Positions 27,036-38,362 are shown, counted from the first letter of the stretch. The stretch is 38,437 nt of DNA from Acidobacteria bacterium RIFCSPLOWO2_12_FULL_68_19 (GCA_001767525.1 MELF01000028.1:1-38437); one strand, 5' to 3'. Numbers and translations: made by a program. The notes: generated by a model not told the origin, from the sequence alone.

Positions 27036-27101
27036 GGTGGAGTTCTTCTAATCCCCTGTCTGTCAACGGTTTGCAGCGAGCAAGCCCAATCCTGAACATC
27101 C

Positions 27102-28370
27102 GTGGCGGCAACCATTGTTCGCGACGCGCTTCCCAACCGACTCCGACTCGTCACCGAGCGGATGCCGCACGTGCGGTCGGTGAGCATCGGGGTGTGGCTG
27201 GCGCGCGGCTCCCGGCACGAGCCGGTCGAGCAGAGCGGCATCGCGCACTTCGTCGAGCACATGCTCTTCAAGGGGACCGCGACGCGCAGCGCCGAGGACA
27301 TCGCCCAGACGATCGATTCGATCGGCGGGCAGATGGACGCGTTCACCGCCAAGGAATACGCGAGTTATTACATCAAGGTGCTCGATGAGCACCTCCCGGT
27401 CGCCGTGGATGTGCTCTCGGACATCGTGATGCGGCCCGCGTTCGCCCCGGACGACATCGAACGCGAGAAGAAGGTGGTCCTCGAGGAGATCAAGATGGTC
27501 GAGGACACGCCGGACGATCTGGTGCACGAGCTGTTCACCGAGCGCTTCTGGCGGAATCACCCGCTCGGCCGTCCGATCCTCGGGTCCCCCGAGACGGTCG
27601 AGGCGCTGACGGTCGATCGGCTGCGCCGCTACTTCAGCGCGGCGTACGCCTCGCCGAACCTGATCGTCGTCGCTGTGGGGAACGTCGAGCACGCGCACGT
27701 CCGCGACCTCGTCGGACGCTACTTCGAAGCGCTCCCCTCGTCGACCCAGCCGGTCGTCGAGGAGCCGCCGCGGGTCGTGCCCGACGTGCTCATCCGCACC
27801 AAGGAACTCGAGCAGAGCCACGTCTGCCTCGGCACCCGCGGCTATCAGCAGGATCACGCCGAACGGTACGCCAGCTACGTGCTGAACACGGTGCTTGGCG
27901 GCTCGATGAGCTCACGGCTGTTCCAGAACGTCCGCGAGAAGCGCGGGCTCGCCTACGCGGTGTTCAGCGGCCTGAGCGCCTACCGCGACGCCGGCTCGGT
28001 GACCGTGTATGCCGGTTGCGCCAACCACGCGGTCGGTGAGCTCATCGACGTCGTGATCGCCGAGCTCCGGCGCCTGAAGGAGCAGTCGCTTCCCGACTCC
28101 GAGCTGCGGCGCGCCAAGGATCATCTCAAGGGCAGCCTGATGCTGAATCTCGAGAGCACCTCGAGCCGGATGTCGCACCTGGCGCGGCAGGAGATCTATT
28201 TCGACCGGCAGTTCGGGCTCGACGAGACACTCGAAGGCGTCGAGTGCGTCGGCGCGGACGACGTACAGCGGGTCGCGCGGGATCTGTTCGCCGACGGGGC
28301 GCTCGCGGCCACGGTGCTCGGCGCGGTGGACGGACTGACGCTTCCCCGCGAAAGGCTTTCACTGGGCTAG
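27102..28370 (+). CDS. M16-family zinc peptidase (PqqL/processing-peptidase-like)
   Basis: A 422-aa M16B metallopeptidase of the mitochondrial-processing-peptidase type. The inverted zinc motif HxxEH is His49-Phe-Val-Glu52-His53 in GIAHFVEHMLFKGT, and the downstream glutamates are in VVLEEIKMVEDTPDDLV. The C-terminal M16 half has GYQQDHAERYASYVLNTVLGGSMSSRLFQNVREKRGLAYAV (in parts), so one chain holds both lobes. No signal peptide is visible, so it is probably cytoplasmic. The likely start is GTG at 27102, without a clear ribosome site. Its stop TAG abuts the purB ATG (28368-28371), which places it at the head of the purine gene run although no link with purine synthesis is known for the family. 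Substrate unknown. Confidence 0.9.
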   Translation: MAATIVRDALPNRLRLVTERMPHVRSVSIGVWLARGSRHEPVEQSGIAHFVEHMLFKGTATRSAEDIAQTIDSIGGQMDAFTAKEYASYYIKVLDEHLPVAVDVLSDIVMRPAFAPDDIEREKKVVLEEIKMVEDTPDDLVHELFTERFWRNHPLGRPILGSPETVEALTVDRLRRYFSAAYASPNLIVVAVGNVEHAHVRDLVGRYFEALPSSTQPVVEEPPRVVPDVLIRTKELEQSHVCLGTRGYQQDHAERYASYVLNTVLGGSMSSRLFQNVREKRGLAYAVFSGLSAYRDAGSVTVYAGCANHAVGELIDVVIAELRRLKEQSLPDSELRRAKDHLKGSLMLNLESTSSRMSHLARQEIYFDRQFGLDETLEGVECVGADDVQRVARDLFADGALAATVLGAVDGLTLPRERLSLG

Positions 28371-29675
28371 ATGATCAGGCGTTACACCAGCGCGGAGATG
28401 GGTCGCATCTGGAGCGACCAGCGGAAGTACGAGACCTGGCTCCAGGTCGAGGTCGCCGCGGTCGACGCGATGGCTCGCGCCGGACTCGTGCCGGCCCAGG
28501 CCGCGCGCGATATCGGCGAGCGCGGCCGGTTCGACATGGCCCGCATCGAGGAAATCGAACAAGTCACCCAGCACGACGTCATCGCTTTCACCACGGCGGT
28601 GGCCGAACACGTCGGTCCCTCAGCCCGGTGGCTGCACTTCGGGCTCACGTCGTCAGACGTCATCGATACCGCCCAGGCGCTGCAGATGCGCGAGGCATGC
28701 GATCTGATCCTGCAGGGCCTCTCCGGCCTGATGCAGGCGCTCCGCGCGCGCGCCGAGGAGCACCGGACGACGGTGATGATTGGGCGGACGCACGGCGTGC
28801 ATGCGGAGCCGATGACGTTCGGCCTCAAGCTCGCGCTGTGGTACGCCGAGCTCGGGCGCGACGTGGACCGCGTCCGCCGCGCGCGCGGGACGGTGTCGGT
28901 GGGGAAGCTCTCGGGCGCCGTCGGCACGTTCGCGCACCTGCCGCCCGCGGTCGAAGCCGATCTCTGCCGGACGCTCGGACTGGCGCCCGCGCCGGTGGCG
29001 TCGCAGGTGATTCAGCGCGACCGGCACGCGGAACTGCTGGCGGCGCTGGCGATCACCGCCTCGACGCTCGAAAAGGGCGCCCTCGAGATTCGCGGGCTGC
29101 AGAAGACGGAGATTGGCGAGGTCGAGGAGCCGTTCGCCCAGGGGCAGAAAGGATCGTCCGCGATGCCCCACAAGCGCAACCCGGTCGGCTGCGAGCAGAT
29201 CGTCGGGCTCGCCCGGCTCGTGCGCGCCAATGCGGGCGCCGCCTTCGAGAACAACGCGCTCTGGCACGAGCGCGACATCTCGCACTCGTCGGTCGAGCGC
29301 GTGATCCTGCCCGACAGCTTCATCGCGCTCGATCACATGATCGGCCGGTTCACGCGAATCGTGGGCGGCATGGCTGTCCATCCCGACCGGATGCGCGAGA
29401 ACCTCGACCGCTCCCGCGGCGTGGTGTTCTCGGGCACCGTGCTCCTCGAGCTGGCGCGCCGCGGCGTGTCGCGGGAGCAGGCGTACGAATGGGTGCAGCG
29501 CAACGCGATGCGGTCCGTCAGCGAGCGTCGCGACTTCAAGACGCTGCTGCTCGACGACCCGGAGGTCACCGGGGTCCTGACGCCGGCCGAGATCGAGCGC
29601 GCGTTCGACCTCGCCGAGCAGCTCCGCCACGTCGACCACATCTTCGATCGAGTGTTTCAGGAGGTAGCCGTCTGA
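28371..29675 (+). CDS. purB: Adenylosuccinate lyase
   Basis: A 434-aa lyase of the fumarase/aspartase superfamily. It removes fumarate from SAICAR and from adenylosuccinate, so acts twice in purine synthesis. It opens MIRRYTSAEMGRIWSDQRKYETWLQVE; substrate motifs are TQHDVIAFTTAVAE, HFGLTSSDVIDTA and GRTHGVHAEPMTFG; and the flexible signature loop is GSSAMPHKRNPVGCEQI. Length is close to the Bacillus-type enzyme. The ATG follows the upstream stop with no gap, and its own stop shares one base with the purS ATG, so translation is coupled on both sides. Confidence 0.96.
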   Translation: MIRRYTSAEMGRIWSDQRKYETWLQVEVAAVDAMARAGLVPAQAARDIGERGRFDMARIEEIEQVTQHDVIAFTTAVAEHVGPSARWLHFGLTSSDVIDTAQALQMREACDLILQGLSGLMQALRARAEEHRTTVMIGRTHGVHAEPMTFGLKLALWYAELGRDVDRVRRARGTVSVGKLSGAVGTFAHLPPAVEADLCRTLGLAPAPVASQVIQRDRHAELLAALAITASTLEKGALEIRGLQKTEIGEVEEPFAQGQKGSSAMPHKRNPVGCEQIVGLARLVRANAGAAFENNALWHERDISHSSVERVILPDSFIALDHMIGRFTRIVGGMAVHPDRMRENLDRSRGVVFSGTVLLELARRGVSREQAYEWVQRNAMRSVSERRDFKTLLLDDPEVTGVLTPAEIERAFDLAEQLRHVDHIFDRVFQEVAV

Positions 29676-29953
29676 TGCGTGCGCGCGTGTTCGTGACGTT
29701 GAAGCCGTCCGTGTTCGACCCCCAGGGCACCACGGTCGCCGAGGCGCTCCACACCCTGGGGTACGCCACGGTGACCGACGTTCGGCAGGGAAAGTACTTC
29801 GAGTTGGAGATCGACGCGCGGACGCCCGAGGAGGCGCGCCGCGTCGCCGCTGAAGCGGCCGACAAGCTGCTGGCGAACCCGGTGATCGAGAGCTACCGGA
29901 TCGAGATCGACGCCGGCGCGGGAGCCGCGGCCTCCGCGGGAGTCGCCCGATGA
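29675..29953 (+). CDS. purS: FGAM synthase subunit PurS
   Basis: A 92-aa accessory subunit of formylglycinamidine ribonucleotide synthase, which links PurQ and small PurL and helps ammonia channelling. The body [18 protein letters not shown] and [20 protein letters not shown] is typical; the last dozen residues are Ala/Gly-rich and probably disordered. AGGAGGT (29659-29665) lies nine bases before the ATG, one of the strongest ribosome sites in the window. It overlaps purB by one base and purQ by four (ATGA). Confidence 0.93.
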   Translation: MRARVFVTLKPSVFDPQGTTVAEALHTLGYATVTDVRQGKYFELEIDARTPEEARRVAAEAADKLLANPVIESYRIEIDAGAGAAASAGVAR

Positions 29954-30659
29954 AGTTTGCGGTCGTCGTCTTTCCCGGATCCAACTGCGATCACGACGCG
30001 TACCACGCCGTCAAGCACGTGCTGGGGCAGGACGCCGTGTTCGTCTGGCACAAGGAGACGAGCCTCTCGGGCGCCGATGTCGTCATCCTCCCGGGCGGCT
30101 TCGCCCACGGCGACTACCTCCGGACCGGGGCGATCGCGCGTTTCTCGCCGATCATGCAGGAGGTCCGGCGGTTCGCCGACGCCCGCGGCCCCGTGCTCGG
30201 CATCTGCAACGGGTTCCAGGTGCTGCTCGAGGCCGGGCTGCTGCCGGGCGCGATGCTGCGGAACCGGAGCGTCAGGTTCCAGTGCGAACACGTGTTCGTG
30301 AAAGTGGAGCAGACCGACACCCCGTTCACCCTGGGGTGCCGCCCCGGCCAGGTGCTGAAGATTCCGATCGCCCACGGGGAGGGGAACTACTACGCGGAAC
30401 CCGCCGTCGTGGAGCGCCTGGAGCGGAACCGTCAGGTCATCTTCCGCTACACGACCGCTGCCGGCGCGGTGACGGCAGAGGCGAATCCGAACGGCTCGGT
30501 CAACAACATTGCGGGCCTGTGCAGCGAGGCGCGCAATGTGGTGGGGCTGATGCCGCACCCCGAGCGGGCGTGCGAGCTCGCGATTGGCAGCGCCGACGGC
30601 CTCGTGGTGCTCGAATCGGCGGTTGCGTCGGTCACCCAGCGGGCCGTCGCGGCGGCGCG

Positions 30660-30663
<4 letters not shown>
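29950..30663 (+). CDS. purQ: FGAM synthase glutaminase subunit PurQ
   Basis: A 237-aa class-I glutamine amidotransferase that releases ammonia from glutamine for PurL. It has [14 protein letters not shown], the oxyanion region [20 protein letters not shown], the nucleophile Cys86 in [21 protein letters not shown], and the His/Glu pair in [11 protein letters not shown]. The overlap with purL is four bases (ATGA at 30660), as is that with purS, consistent with stoichiometric synthesis of the three subunits. Confidence 0.96.
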
Positions 30664-32900
<2,237 letters not shown>

Positions 32901-32912
32901 AAGCCGTACACT

Positions 32913-34418
32913 ATGAGCCTGTTCATGTTCGATAAGTTCCGCGAGGAGTGTGGCGTCTTCGGGATCTTCGGCCATGCCGAGGCCTCCAACCTCACCTACC
33001 TCGGGCTGTACGCGCTTCAGCATCGGGGCCAGGAGAGCGCCGGTATCGCCGCGTCCGACGGCGTCCAGGTGCGGCACCGGAAGGGGATGGGGTACGTCAA
33101 CGACGCCTTCGATGCCCAGGCGCTCTCCACCCTCCCGGGCCATCTGGCGATTGGGCACGTCCGCTACTCCACCGCCGGCGAGAGCAAACTCGCCAACGCC
33201 CAGCCGATCCTGGTCGACAGCGTGCACGGACAGTTCGCGATCGGCCACAACGGCAACCTCATCAACGCGGGCGACCTGCGCGAGGCGCTCGTCCGCGACG
33301 GCGCGATCTTTCAGACCAACAGCGATACCGAGGTCGTCGTCCACCTCTTCGCGCGGTCGCGGGAGGAGGGGAGCGAGAAGGCGATCGTCGATGCGCTGTC
33401 GCAGGTGCGCGGGGCCTTCTCGTTCGTGATGCTGACGCACGACCGCGTGTTCGGCGTCCGCGACCCGCACGGGTTCCGGCCGCTCGCGATCGGCCGGATC
33501 GGCGACGCGTGGGTACTGTGCTCCGAGACGTGCGCCCTCGACCTCATCGGCGCTGCCTACGTGCGCGAGGTCGAGCCGGGCGAGCTGGTCGTGCTGAGCG
33601 CGGCGGGCGTCAAGTCGGTCAAGCCGTTCGGACCCGCCCAGCACGCGCACTGCATCTTCGAGCACGTCTACTTCGCACGGCCCGACAGCTACGTATTCGG
33701 CGAGAGCGTCAACGAGGTGAGGACTGGTCTCGGCCGGCGCCTCGCCCGCGAGCAGCCGGTCGAGGCCGATGTCGTCGTGCCCATTCCAGACTCGGGCGTG
33801 TGCGCGGCGGTCGGCTTTGCCGAGGCGTCGGGGATCCCGATGCGGTTCGGCCTCATCCGGAACCACTACGTCGGGCGCACGTTCATCCAGCCGCAGCAGT
33901 CAATCCGTCATTTCGGCGTGCGCGTGAAGCTGAACCCGGTGCGAAGCATCATCGAGGGGCGGCGCGTCGTGCTGGTGGACGACTCGATTGTGCGCGGCAC
34001 GACGAGCCGGAAGATCGTGCGGATGGTGCGGGGCGCCGGCGCGCGCGAAGTGCACATGCGCATCAGCTGCCCGCCGACGATTTCACCCTGCTTCTACGGC
34101 GTCGACACGCCGCGTCGGTCGGAGCTGATCGCGGCGACCCATACCCTCGAGGAGATCCGCAAGTACCTCGACGCCGACAGCCTCGGCTATCTGAGCCTCG
34201 ACGGGCTGACCTCGGGCGTCCCTGGCGGCGGATCGAAGTACTGCACGTCGTGCTACACGGGGATCTATCCAGTCGCGTTCCCCCGCGACGAGGCGGCGTA
34301 CCTTCAGCTCGCCCTGAAGCTCAGCCCCGAACCGCTGCCCGCAGAGCCGGCCGAGGCCGTGCTGCCGCCCCTGGAGGATGTGTTGTCGCCGCTCGAGAAG
34401 GACCCGGTTACGAGCTGA
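32913..34418 (+). CDS. purF: Amidophosphoribosyltransferase
   Basis: A 501-aa enzyme for the first committed step, forming phosphoribosylamine from PRPP and glutamine. Residues 1-12 are a likely propeptide ending before Cys13 of [14 protein letters not shown], the N-terminal nucleophile. The glutaminase domain has [22 protein letters not shown], and HNGNLIN; the PRPP site is [14 protein letters not shown]. Cysteines in [17 protein letters not shown] and KYCTSCYTG fit the 4Fe-4S type, as in Bacillus. The ATG at 32913 has no ribosome site; ATG 32925 would shorten the propeptide to eight residues. It is followed by a 183-base gap before purM. Confidence 0.96.
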   Translation: MSLFMFDKFREECGVFGIFGHAEASNLTYLGLYALQHRGQESAGIAASDGVQVRHRKGMGYVNDAFDAQALSTLPGHLAIGHVRYSTAGESKLANAQPILVDSVHGQFAIGHNGNLINAGDLREALVRDGAIFQTNSDTEVVVHLFARSREEGSEKAIVDALSQVRGAFSFVMLTHDRVFGVRDPHGFRPLAIGRIGDAWVLCSETCALDLIGAAYVREVEPGELVVLSAAGVKSVKPFGPAQHAHCIFEHVYFARPDSYVFGESVNEVRTGLGRRLAREQPVEADVVVPIPDSGVCAAVGFAEASGIPMRFGLIRNHYVGRTFIQPQQSIRHFGVRVKLNPVRSIIEGRRVVLVDDSIVRGTTSRKIVRMVRGAGAREVHMRISCPPTISPCFYGVDTPRRSELIAATHTLEEIRKYLDADSLGYLSLDGLTSGVPGGGSKYCTSCYTGIYPVAFPRDEAAYLQLALKLSPEPLPAEPAEAVLPPLEDVLSPLEKDPVTS

Positions 34419-34423
34419 CGCCC

Positions 34424-34600
34424 GTGTCGCCACGTCTGCTGCCCGCCGTTGTGGCCGTGCTTGCAGCCGGGCGCGCATCGTTCCTGCAGCCGTCCGGAGA
34501 GCAGTCCGTTGCCCCCGCCCGGGGGGCCTCCTGGAAGGCGGCCGAGGGACCGACTGCGCGCGCCGTGGCGGCGACCCTCATCGATAGACTGGAAGTCTGA
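34424..34600 (+). CDS. Possible small ORF between purF and purM (58 codons)
   Basis: A GTG-started frame beginning five bases after the purF stop and ending one base before the purM GTG. The product begins with a short hydrophobic run (LLPAVVAVLAAG) and then is Ala/Arg-rich with no recognisable domain. Third positions are GC-rich but less so than in neighbouring genes. The exact fit between its neighbours is suggestive, yet it could equally be non-coding leader sequence. I give it low weight. Confidence 0.25.
   Translation: MSPRLLPAVVAVLAAGRASFLQPSGEQSVAPARGASWKAAEGPTARAVAATLIDRLEV
34511..34527 (+). promoter_or_regulatory. GC-rich hairpin in the purF-purM gap
   Basis: GCCCCC (34511-34516) can pair with GGGGGC (34522-34527) around a five-base loop. 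There is no T-tract. It could slow transcription or stabilise the upstream mRNA. Confidence 0.3.
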
Positions 34601-34601
34601 C

Positions 34602-35639
34602 GTGGACTACAAGGATGCCGGGGTCGACATCGACGCGGGGAACGAGACCGTGCGACGCATCCGCGCGCTCGCCCGGTCGACGTTCACCTCGGGTGTGCTC
34701 TCGGAGATTGGATCGTTCGGCGGGTTGTTTCAGCTCGAGACGGGCCGCTTCCGCGAGCCGGTCCTCGTGGCCACCGCCGACGGGGTCGGGACCAAGCTGA
34801 AGGTGGCGTTCCTCGCCGACAGGCACGACACCGTCGGCCTCGATCTCGTCAATCACTGCGTCAACGACATTCTGGTCCAGGGTGCGGAGCCGTTGTTCTT
34901 TCTCGACTATCTGGCGACCGGCCGGCTATCGCCGGAGGTGGCCGAACGGATCGTCGGGGGCATCGCCGGCGCCTGCCGTGACAACGGGTGCGCGCTGCTC
35001 GGCGGCGAGACGGCGGAGATGCCAGGCTTCTACGCGGATGGAGAGTACGACCTGGCCGGGTTCCTCGTCGGCGTCGTCGATCGCGAGCGGCTCGTCAGCG
35101 GGCGCGCGATTCTGGTCGGCGACGTGCTGGTGGGCGTTCCCTCGTCCGGGCTGCACACCAACGGCTTCTCGCTCGCACGCCGCATTGTCTTCGATCGCCA
35201 GGGGCTCACCGTCGACACGCACGTGGCGGAACTGGGGCGCACCATTGGCGAAGAGCTGCTCGAGCCCCACCGCTCCTACCTGCCGCTGGTGAAGCCGCTG
35301 CTCGCCGGCGGCCGGATCAAGGGGATGGCGCACATCACAGGCGGCGGTATCACCGACAACCTGCCGCGTGTGCTGCCCCACGGGACGACGGCGGTCGTCG
35401 ATCTGGCGGCGTGGGAGGTTCCAGCGGTCTTTCGCTGGCTGCAGCGGAGCGGCCAGGTGCCGATCGAGGAGATGCTGCGGACGTTCAACATGGGACTCGG
35501 ACTCATCATCGTGACGGCCCGAGACAAGGCGGAGCCGCTGATGGAGGAGCTGGCGGCGCGTGGTGGCCGCGACGCGCGGGTGATCGGCGAGGTGGTCGCC
35601 GGTGAGCCGCCGTCGGTGAGCTACGTCAACCTGTCGTGA
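34602..35639 (+). CDS. purM: AIR synthetase (phosphoribosylformylglycinamidine cyclo-ligase)
   Basis: A 345-aa enzyme that closes the imidazole ring of FGAM to give AIR. Diagnostic parts are DYKDAGVDIDAGNETVRRI, SEIGSFGGLFQL, VATADGVGTKLKVAFL, VNDILVQGAEPLFFLDYLATGRL, LLGGETAEMPGFYADGEYDLAGF, VGVPSSGLHTNGFSLAR and HITGGGITDNLPRVLP. The GTG at 34602 is supported by GGAAG (34591-34595) six bases upstream and by matching the family N-terminus. Its stop overlaps the purN GTG by four bases (GTGA). Confidence 0.96.
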   Translation: MDYKDAGVDIDAGNETVRRIRALARSTFTSGVLSEIGSFGGLFQLETGRFREPVLVATADGVGTKLKVAFLADRHDTVGLDLVNHCVNDILVQGAEPLFFLDYLATGRLSPEVAERIVGGIAGACRDNGCALLGGETAEMPGFYADGEYDLAGFLVGVVDRERLVSGRAILVGDVLVGVPSSGLHTNGFSLARRIVFDRQGLTVDTHVAELGRTIGEELLEPHRSYLPLVKPLLAGGRIKGMAHITGGGITDNLPRVLPHGTTAVVDLAAWEVPAVFRWLQRSGQVPIEEMLRTFNMGLGLIIVTARDKAEPLMEELAARGGRDARVIGEVVAGEPPSVSYVNLS

Positions 35640-36286
35640 ACCGCCGGCTCGGCGTCCTCATCTCCGGCCGGGGCAGCAACCTTCAGGCGCTCATCGAGGC
35701 AACTCGCGACAGACGCCTCGACGCCACGATCGCCGTCGTGATCTCCAATCGCGAAGATGCGCAGGGGCTCGCGCGCGCCCGGGCGGCCGGCGTCGAGACG
35801 CTGACCATCAGCCATCGCGGGTGGTCGTCCCGCGACGATCACGACCGAGTCATTGTCCGGGAACTGCGCGCCCGCGACGTTGGCTTGGTGTGTCTGGCCG
35901 GGTACATGCGTCTGGTGGGCCCCCCGCTGCTCGAGGCGTTTCCCAATGCCATTCTGAACGTCCATCCGTCGCTGCTGCCCGCGTTTCCCGGCGTCGATGC
36001 GCCGCGGCAGGCAATCGAGCATGGTGTTCGTGTGAGCGGCGTCACCGTCCACTTCGTGACCTCCGAGCTCGACAACGGACCGATCGTCCTGCAGCGGGCG
36101 GTGCCGGTCCTCGACGATGACACCGTGGAGACGCTCGCTGCCCGTATTCTGGTCGAGGAGCACAAGGCCTATCCGGAGGCGGTCGCCGTCGTGCTGGGCG
36201 GCGGGTGGAGGATCGAGGATCGGCGGTTCGTCAGATCTGCGACCTCCGCTTCATCGTCACTATCGCCACTTCGGGCGGACAGTTGA
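35636..36286 (+). CDS. purN: Phosphoribosylglycinamide formyltransferase
   Basis: A 216-aa 10-formyl-THF-dependent GAR transformylase. It has LGVLISGRGSNLQALIEA (phosphate loop), AGYMRLVGPPLLEAFPNAILNVHPSLLPAFPG with catalytic Asn108 and His110, and VTVHFVTSELDNGPI with Asp146. The GTG start overlaps the purM stop. The end is unusual: after the GGGWRIEDRRFV segment, where the fold should finish, a Ser-rich tail of about 18 residues is read from sequence antisense to the 3' end of the convergent metallophosphoesterase gene, an overlap of 56 bases (36231-36286). Confidence 0.95.
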   Translation: MNRRLGVLISGRGSNLQALIEATRDRRLDATIAVVISNREDAQGLARARAAGVETLTISHRGWSSRDDHDRVIVRELRARDVGLVCLAGYMRLVGPPLLEAFPNAILNVHPSLLPAFPGVDAPRQAIEHGVRVSGVTVHFVTSELDNGPIVLQRAVPVLDDDTVETLAARILVEEHKAYPEAVAVVLGGGWRIEDRRFVRSATSASSSLSPLRADS

Positions 36287-37055
36287 TCCGCACCGGCACG
36301 TAGACGGTGCCGACGCCGCGGCTGACGAAGATCGACGTGTTCTCGCGCGCCCCGAGGCCGGACAGGATCGGGAAGCGGCGTCGCGCCACCGCGCCGAGGC
36401 CGGGCAGTACCACCTGTCCGCCGTGCGTGTGCCCCGAGAGGACCGCGGGCACGTTCAGCACGGCCGCTTCGGCAAGACGCCGCGGATCGTGGGCCAGCAG
36501 GATCACGGTGTCCGTCGCGCCGCGCAGCAGGCGCGAGAGATCCTCGACGCGACGCGTCCAGAAGCGGACACCGGCGAGTTCCAGCCCTTCGCCCCGCACC
36601 TCGAGGCGCGTTCGGGCGTCCTTGAGCACCTCGATGTGGCGCGAGCTGAGCGCCATGGGCATGTCGCGGTCGTCGTCGTGATTGCCCAGGATGGCGAAGA
36701 CGCCGTGCGGCGCCGCAAGCGAGGCGAGCAGCTCGGCGGCGGGCTCGACGAACGCGCGATCGCCGAACGTCACGTAGTCGCCCCCGAGAACAATCAGGTC
36801 CGGCCGTTCGGCCAGCACGAGCTGCACCGCGCGTGTGACGTCGGAGGCGGGGACGGTGCCGCTGTGATGAATATCGGTGAGAAAGCCGATACGCAGGCCG
36901 TCGAGCGCCGGCGGGAGTCCGGAAATCGGCAGCGTCACGTCGGTGACGCCGATCTGGTGGCGCTCGTACCCGACGCCGTACACCGTCGCGCCGGTGACGG
37001 TGCCGACGCCCATCGCGAGCAGCCCTTTAATCGCCGCGCGGCGGCCGAGGAGCAT
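36231..37055 (-). CDS. Membrane-anchored or Tat-exported metallophosphoesterase (YkuE-like)
   Basis: A 274-aa calcineurin-like phosphoesterase. The metal-binding motifs appear in order: DIHHSG (Asp61, His63), LGGDYVTFGD, LGNHDDD and SGHTHGGQ. The N-terminus has GRRAAIKGLLAMGVGTVTGATVYG, a twin-arginine-like or membrane-anchor signal, so the enzyme probably acts on the outer face of the membrane. YkuE relatives bind metal and are Tat-exported; LpxG/LpxH-type activity is a less likely alternative. The substrate cannot be told. Its 3' end overlaps purN, and it is divergent from tyrS with a 23-base gap that must hold both promoters or parts of them. Confidence 0.88.
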   Translation of the reverse strand: MLLGRRAAIKGLLAMGVGTVTGATVYGVGYERHQIGVTDVTLPISGLPPALDGLRIGFLTDIHHSGTVPASDVTRAVQLVLAERPDLIVLGGDYVTFGDRAFVEPAAELLASLAAPHGVFAILGNHDDDRDMPMALSSRHIEVLKDARTRLEVRGEGLELAGVRFWTRRVEDLSRLLRGATDTVILLAHDPRRLAEAAVLNVPAVLSGHTHGGQVVLPGLGAVARRRFPILSGLGARENTSIFVSRGVGTVYVPVRINCPPEVAIVTMKRRSQI

Positions 37056-37064
37056 AGCCCGGTT

Positions 37065-37070
37065 TATAGT
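37065..37070 (+). promoter_or_regulatory. -10 box close to the tyrS start
   Basis: TATAGT ends nine bases before the tyrS ATG. A start at the normal distance would fall within a couple of bases of the ATG, giving a leaderless mRNA. No good -35 is seen at 16-18 bases upstream. Confidence 0.45.
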
Positions 37071-37078
37071 AGCGGCTG

Positions 37079-38362
37079 ATGGACCTCTATGGCGAACTTG
37101 CGTGGCGTGGCCTCGTCTACGACGCCACTGAAGGCGTCCGCGAACTGCTGGCCCGTGAGAAGGTCGCCGCGTACATCGGGTTCGATCCGACCGCTTCGAG
37201 CCTGCATGTCGGCTCGCTCCTGCCGATCCTGGCGCTCGCGCGGCTCCAGCAGTTCGGCCACGCGCCGATTGCCGTTGTCGGCGGCGGCACGGGGCTCATC
37301 GGGGACCCGAGCGGCAAGACGGCCGAGCGCCAGCTCCTGACCGCCGAGCGGGTGGAAGCGAACGTCGAGGGCATCCGGCGGCAGCTCGAGCGCTTTCTCG
37401 ATTTCGAGAGCACGACCGCCCCGGCGCGACTCGTCAACAACGCCGAGTGGCTCGCCAAACTGAGTGCGATCTCCTTCATGCGCGACGTTGGCAAGCACTT
37501 CTCGGTGAATGCGATGTTGGCCCGGGACTCGGTGAAGCGACGCATCGAGGGCGACGAGGGAATCTCGTACACCGAATTCAGCTACGCGTTGCTCCAAGCC
37601 TACGACTATCTGGTGCTCTACGACCGGTTCAAGTGCGTGCTGCAGATGGGCGGCAGCGATCAGTGGGGCAATATCACCGCCGGGATGGATCTGATTCGGC
37701 GCGTTCGGGGTGGCAGGGCCTATGGGCTCGTGCTGCCGCTCATCACAACCGCGTCGGGTGCGAAGTTCGGGAAGACGGAGGCGGGCGCCGTCTGGCTCGA
37801 CGCACAGCTGACCCGGCCGTACGAGTTCTACCAGTTCTGGATCAATGCCGATGATCGCGATGCGGCGACGTACCTCAGGTTCTTCACCTACCTTCCTCAG
37901 AATCGCATCGCGGAACTCGAGGCGGCGGCGGCCCGAGAACCGGAACGGCGCCACGCGCAGCGGGAGCTCGCCCGTGAGGTCACGCGCCTCGTTCACGGAG
38001 AGGCCGGGGTGCGCGAGGCCGAGGCGGCCACCGACGCGCTCTTTGGCGGCGACCTTTCGGGTATGTCGGTCAACGAGTTGCTCCGCGTCTTTCCGAACGT
38101 TCCCTCCTCAACCACTCCGTATACACCCGAGGGGTGGCCGGTGGTCGACCTGCTGGTCTCCGCCGGCGTGACCAGCTCGAAGAGCGAGGCGACACGCCTC
38201 ATCCGCAGTGGTGGGATCTACGTGAACAGTCGAAGAATTACGGATGAGAAGGAACGACTGCGCCCGGATGCCGCCGTTGAGGGGCAGCTGTTCGTCGTGC
38301 GCAAGGGCAAGCGTGACAACTACCTGATCCGGATCGTCCGAGGCGTGTCGAGCCATAAGTAA
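37079..38362 (+). CDS. tyrS: Tyrosyl-tRNA synthetase
   Basis: A 427-aa class-I synthetase charging tRNA-Tyr. The HIGH-type motif is HVGS (43-46) in YIGFDPTASSLHVGSLLPIL; GGGTGLIGDPSGKTAERQLL, the tyrosine/tRNA region YTEFSYALLQAYDYLVLY and QMGGSDQWGNITAGMDLIRR follow; the KMSKS equivalent is KFGKT (229-233). A C-terminal S4 domain is present (VDLLVSAGVTSSKSEATRLIRSGGIYVNSRRI). Length and KFGKT match the TyrS1 type. The ATG at 37079 is directly preceded by TATAGT and no ribosome site, so leaderless translation is possible. Confidence 0.96.
   Translation: MDLYGELAWRGLVYDATEGVRELLAREKVAAYIGFDPTASSLHVGSLLPILALARLQQFGHAPIAVVGGGTGLIGDPSGKTAERQLLTAERVEANVEGIRRQLERFLDFESTTAPARLVNNAEWLAKLSAISFMRDVGKHFSVNAMLARDSVKRRIEGDEGISYTEFSYALLQAYDYLVLYDRFKCVLQMGGSDQWGNITAGMDLIRRVRGGRAYGLVLPLITTASGAKFGKTEAGAVWLDAQLTRPYEFYQFWINADDRDAATYLRFFTYLPQNRIAELEAAAAREPERRHAQRELAREVTRLVHGEAGVREAEAATDALFGGDLSGMSVNELLRVFPNVPSSTTPYTPEGWPVVDLLVSAGVTSSKSEATRLIRSGGIYVNSRRITDEKERLRPDAAVEGQLFVVRKGKRDNYLIRIVRGVSSHK

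Noticed and set aside
26998-27101. Purine (guanine/adenine) or PRPP riboswitch ahead of the pur run
   Set aside because: The conserved three-way-junction core elements of these riboswitches are not visible; only a simple hairpin is present.
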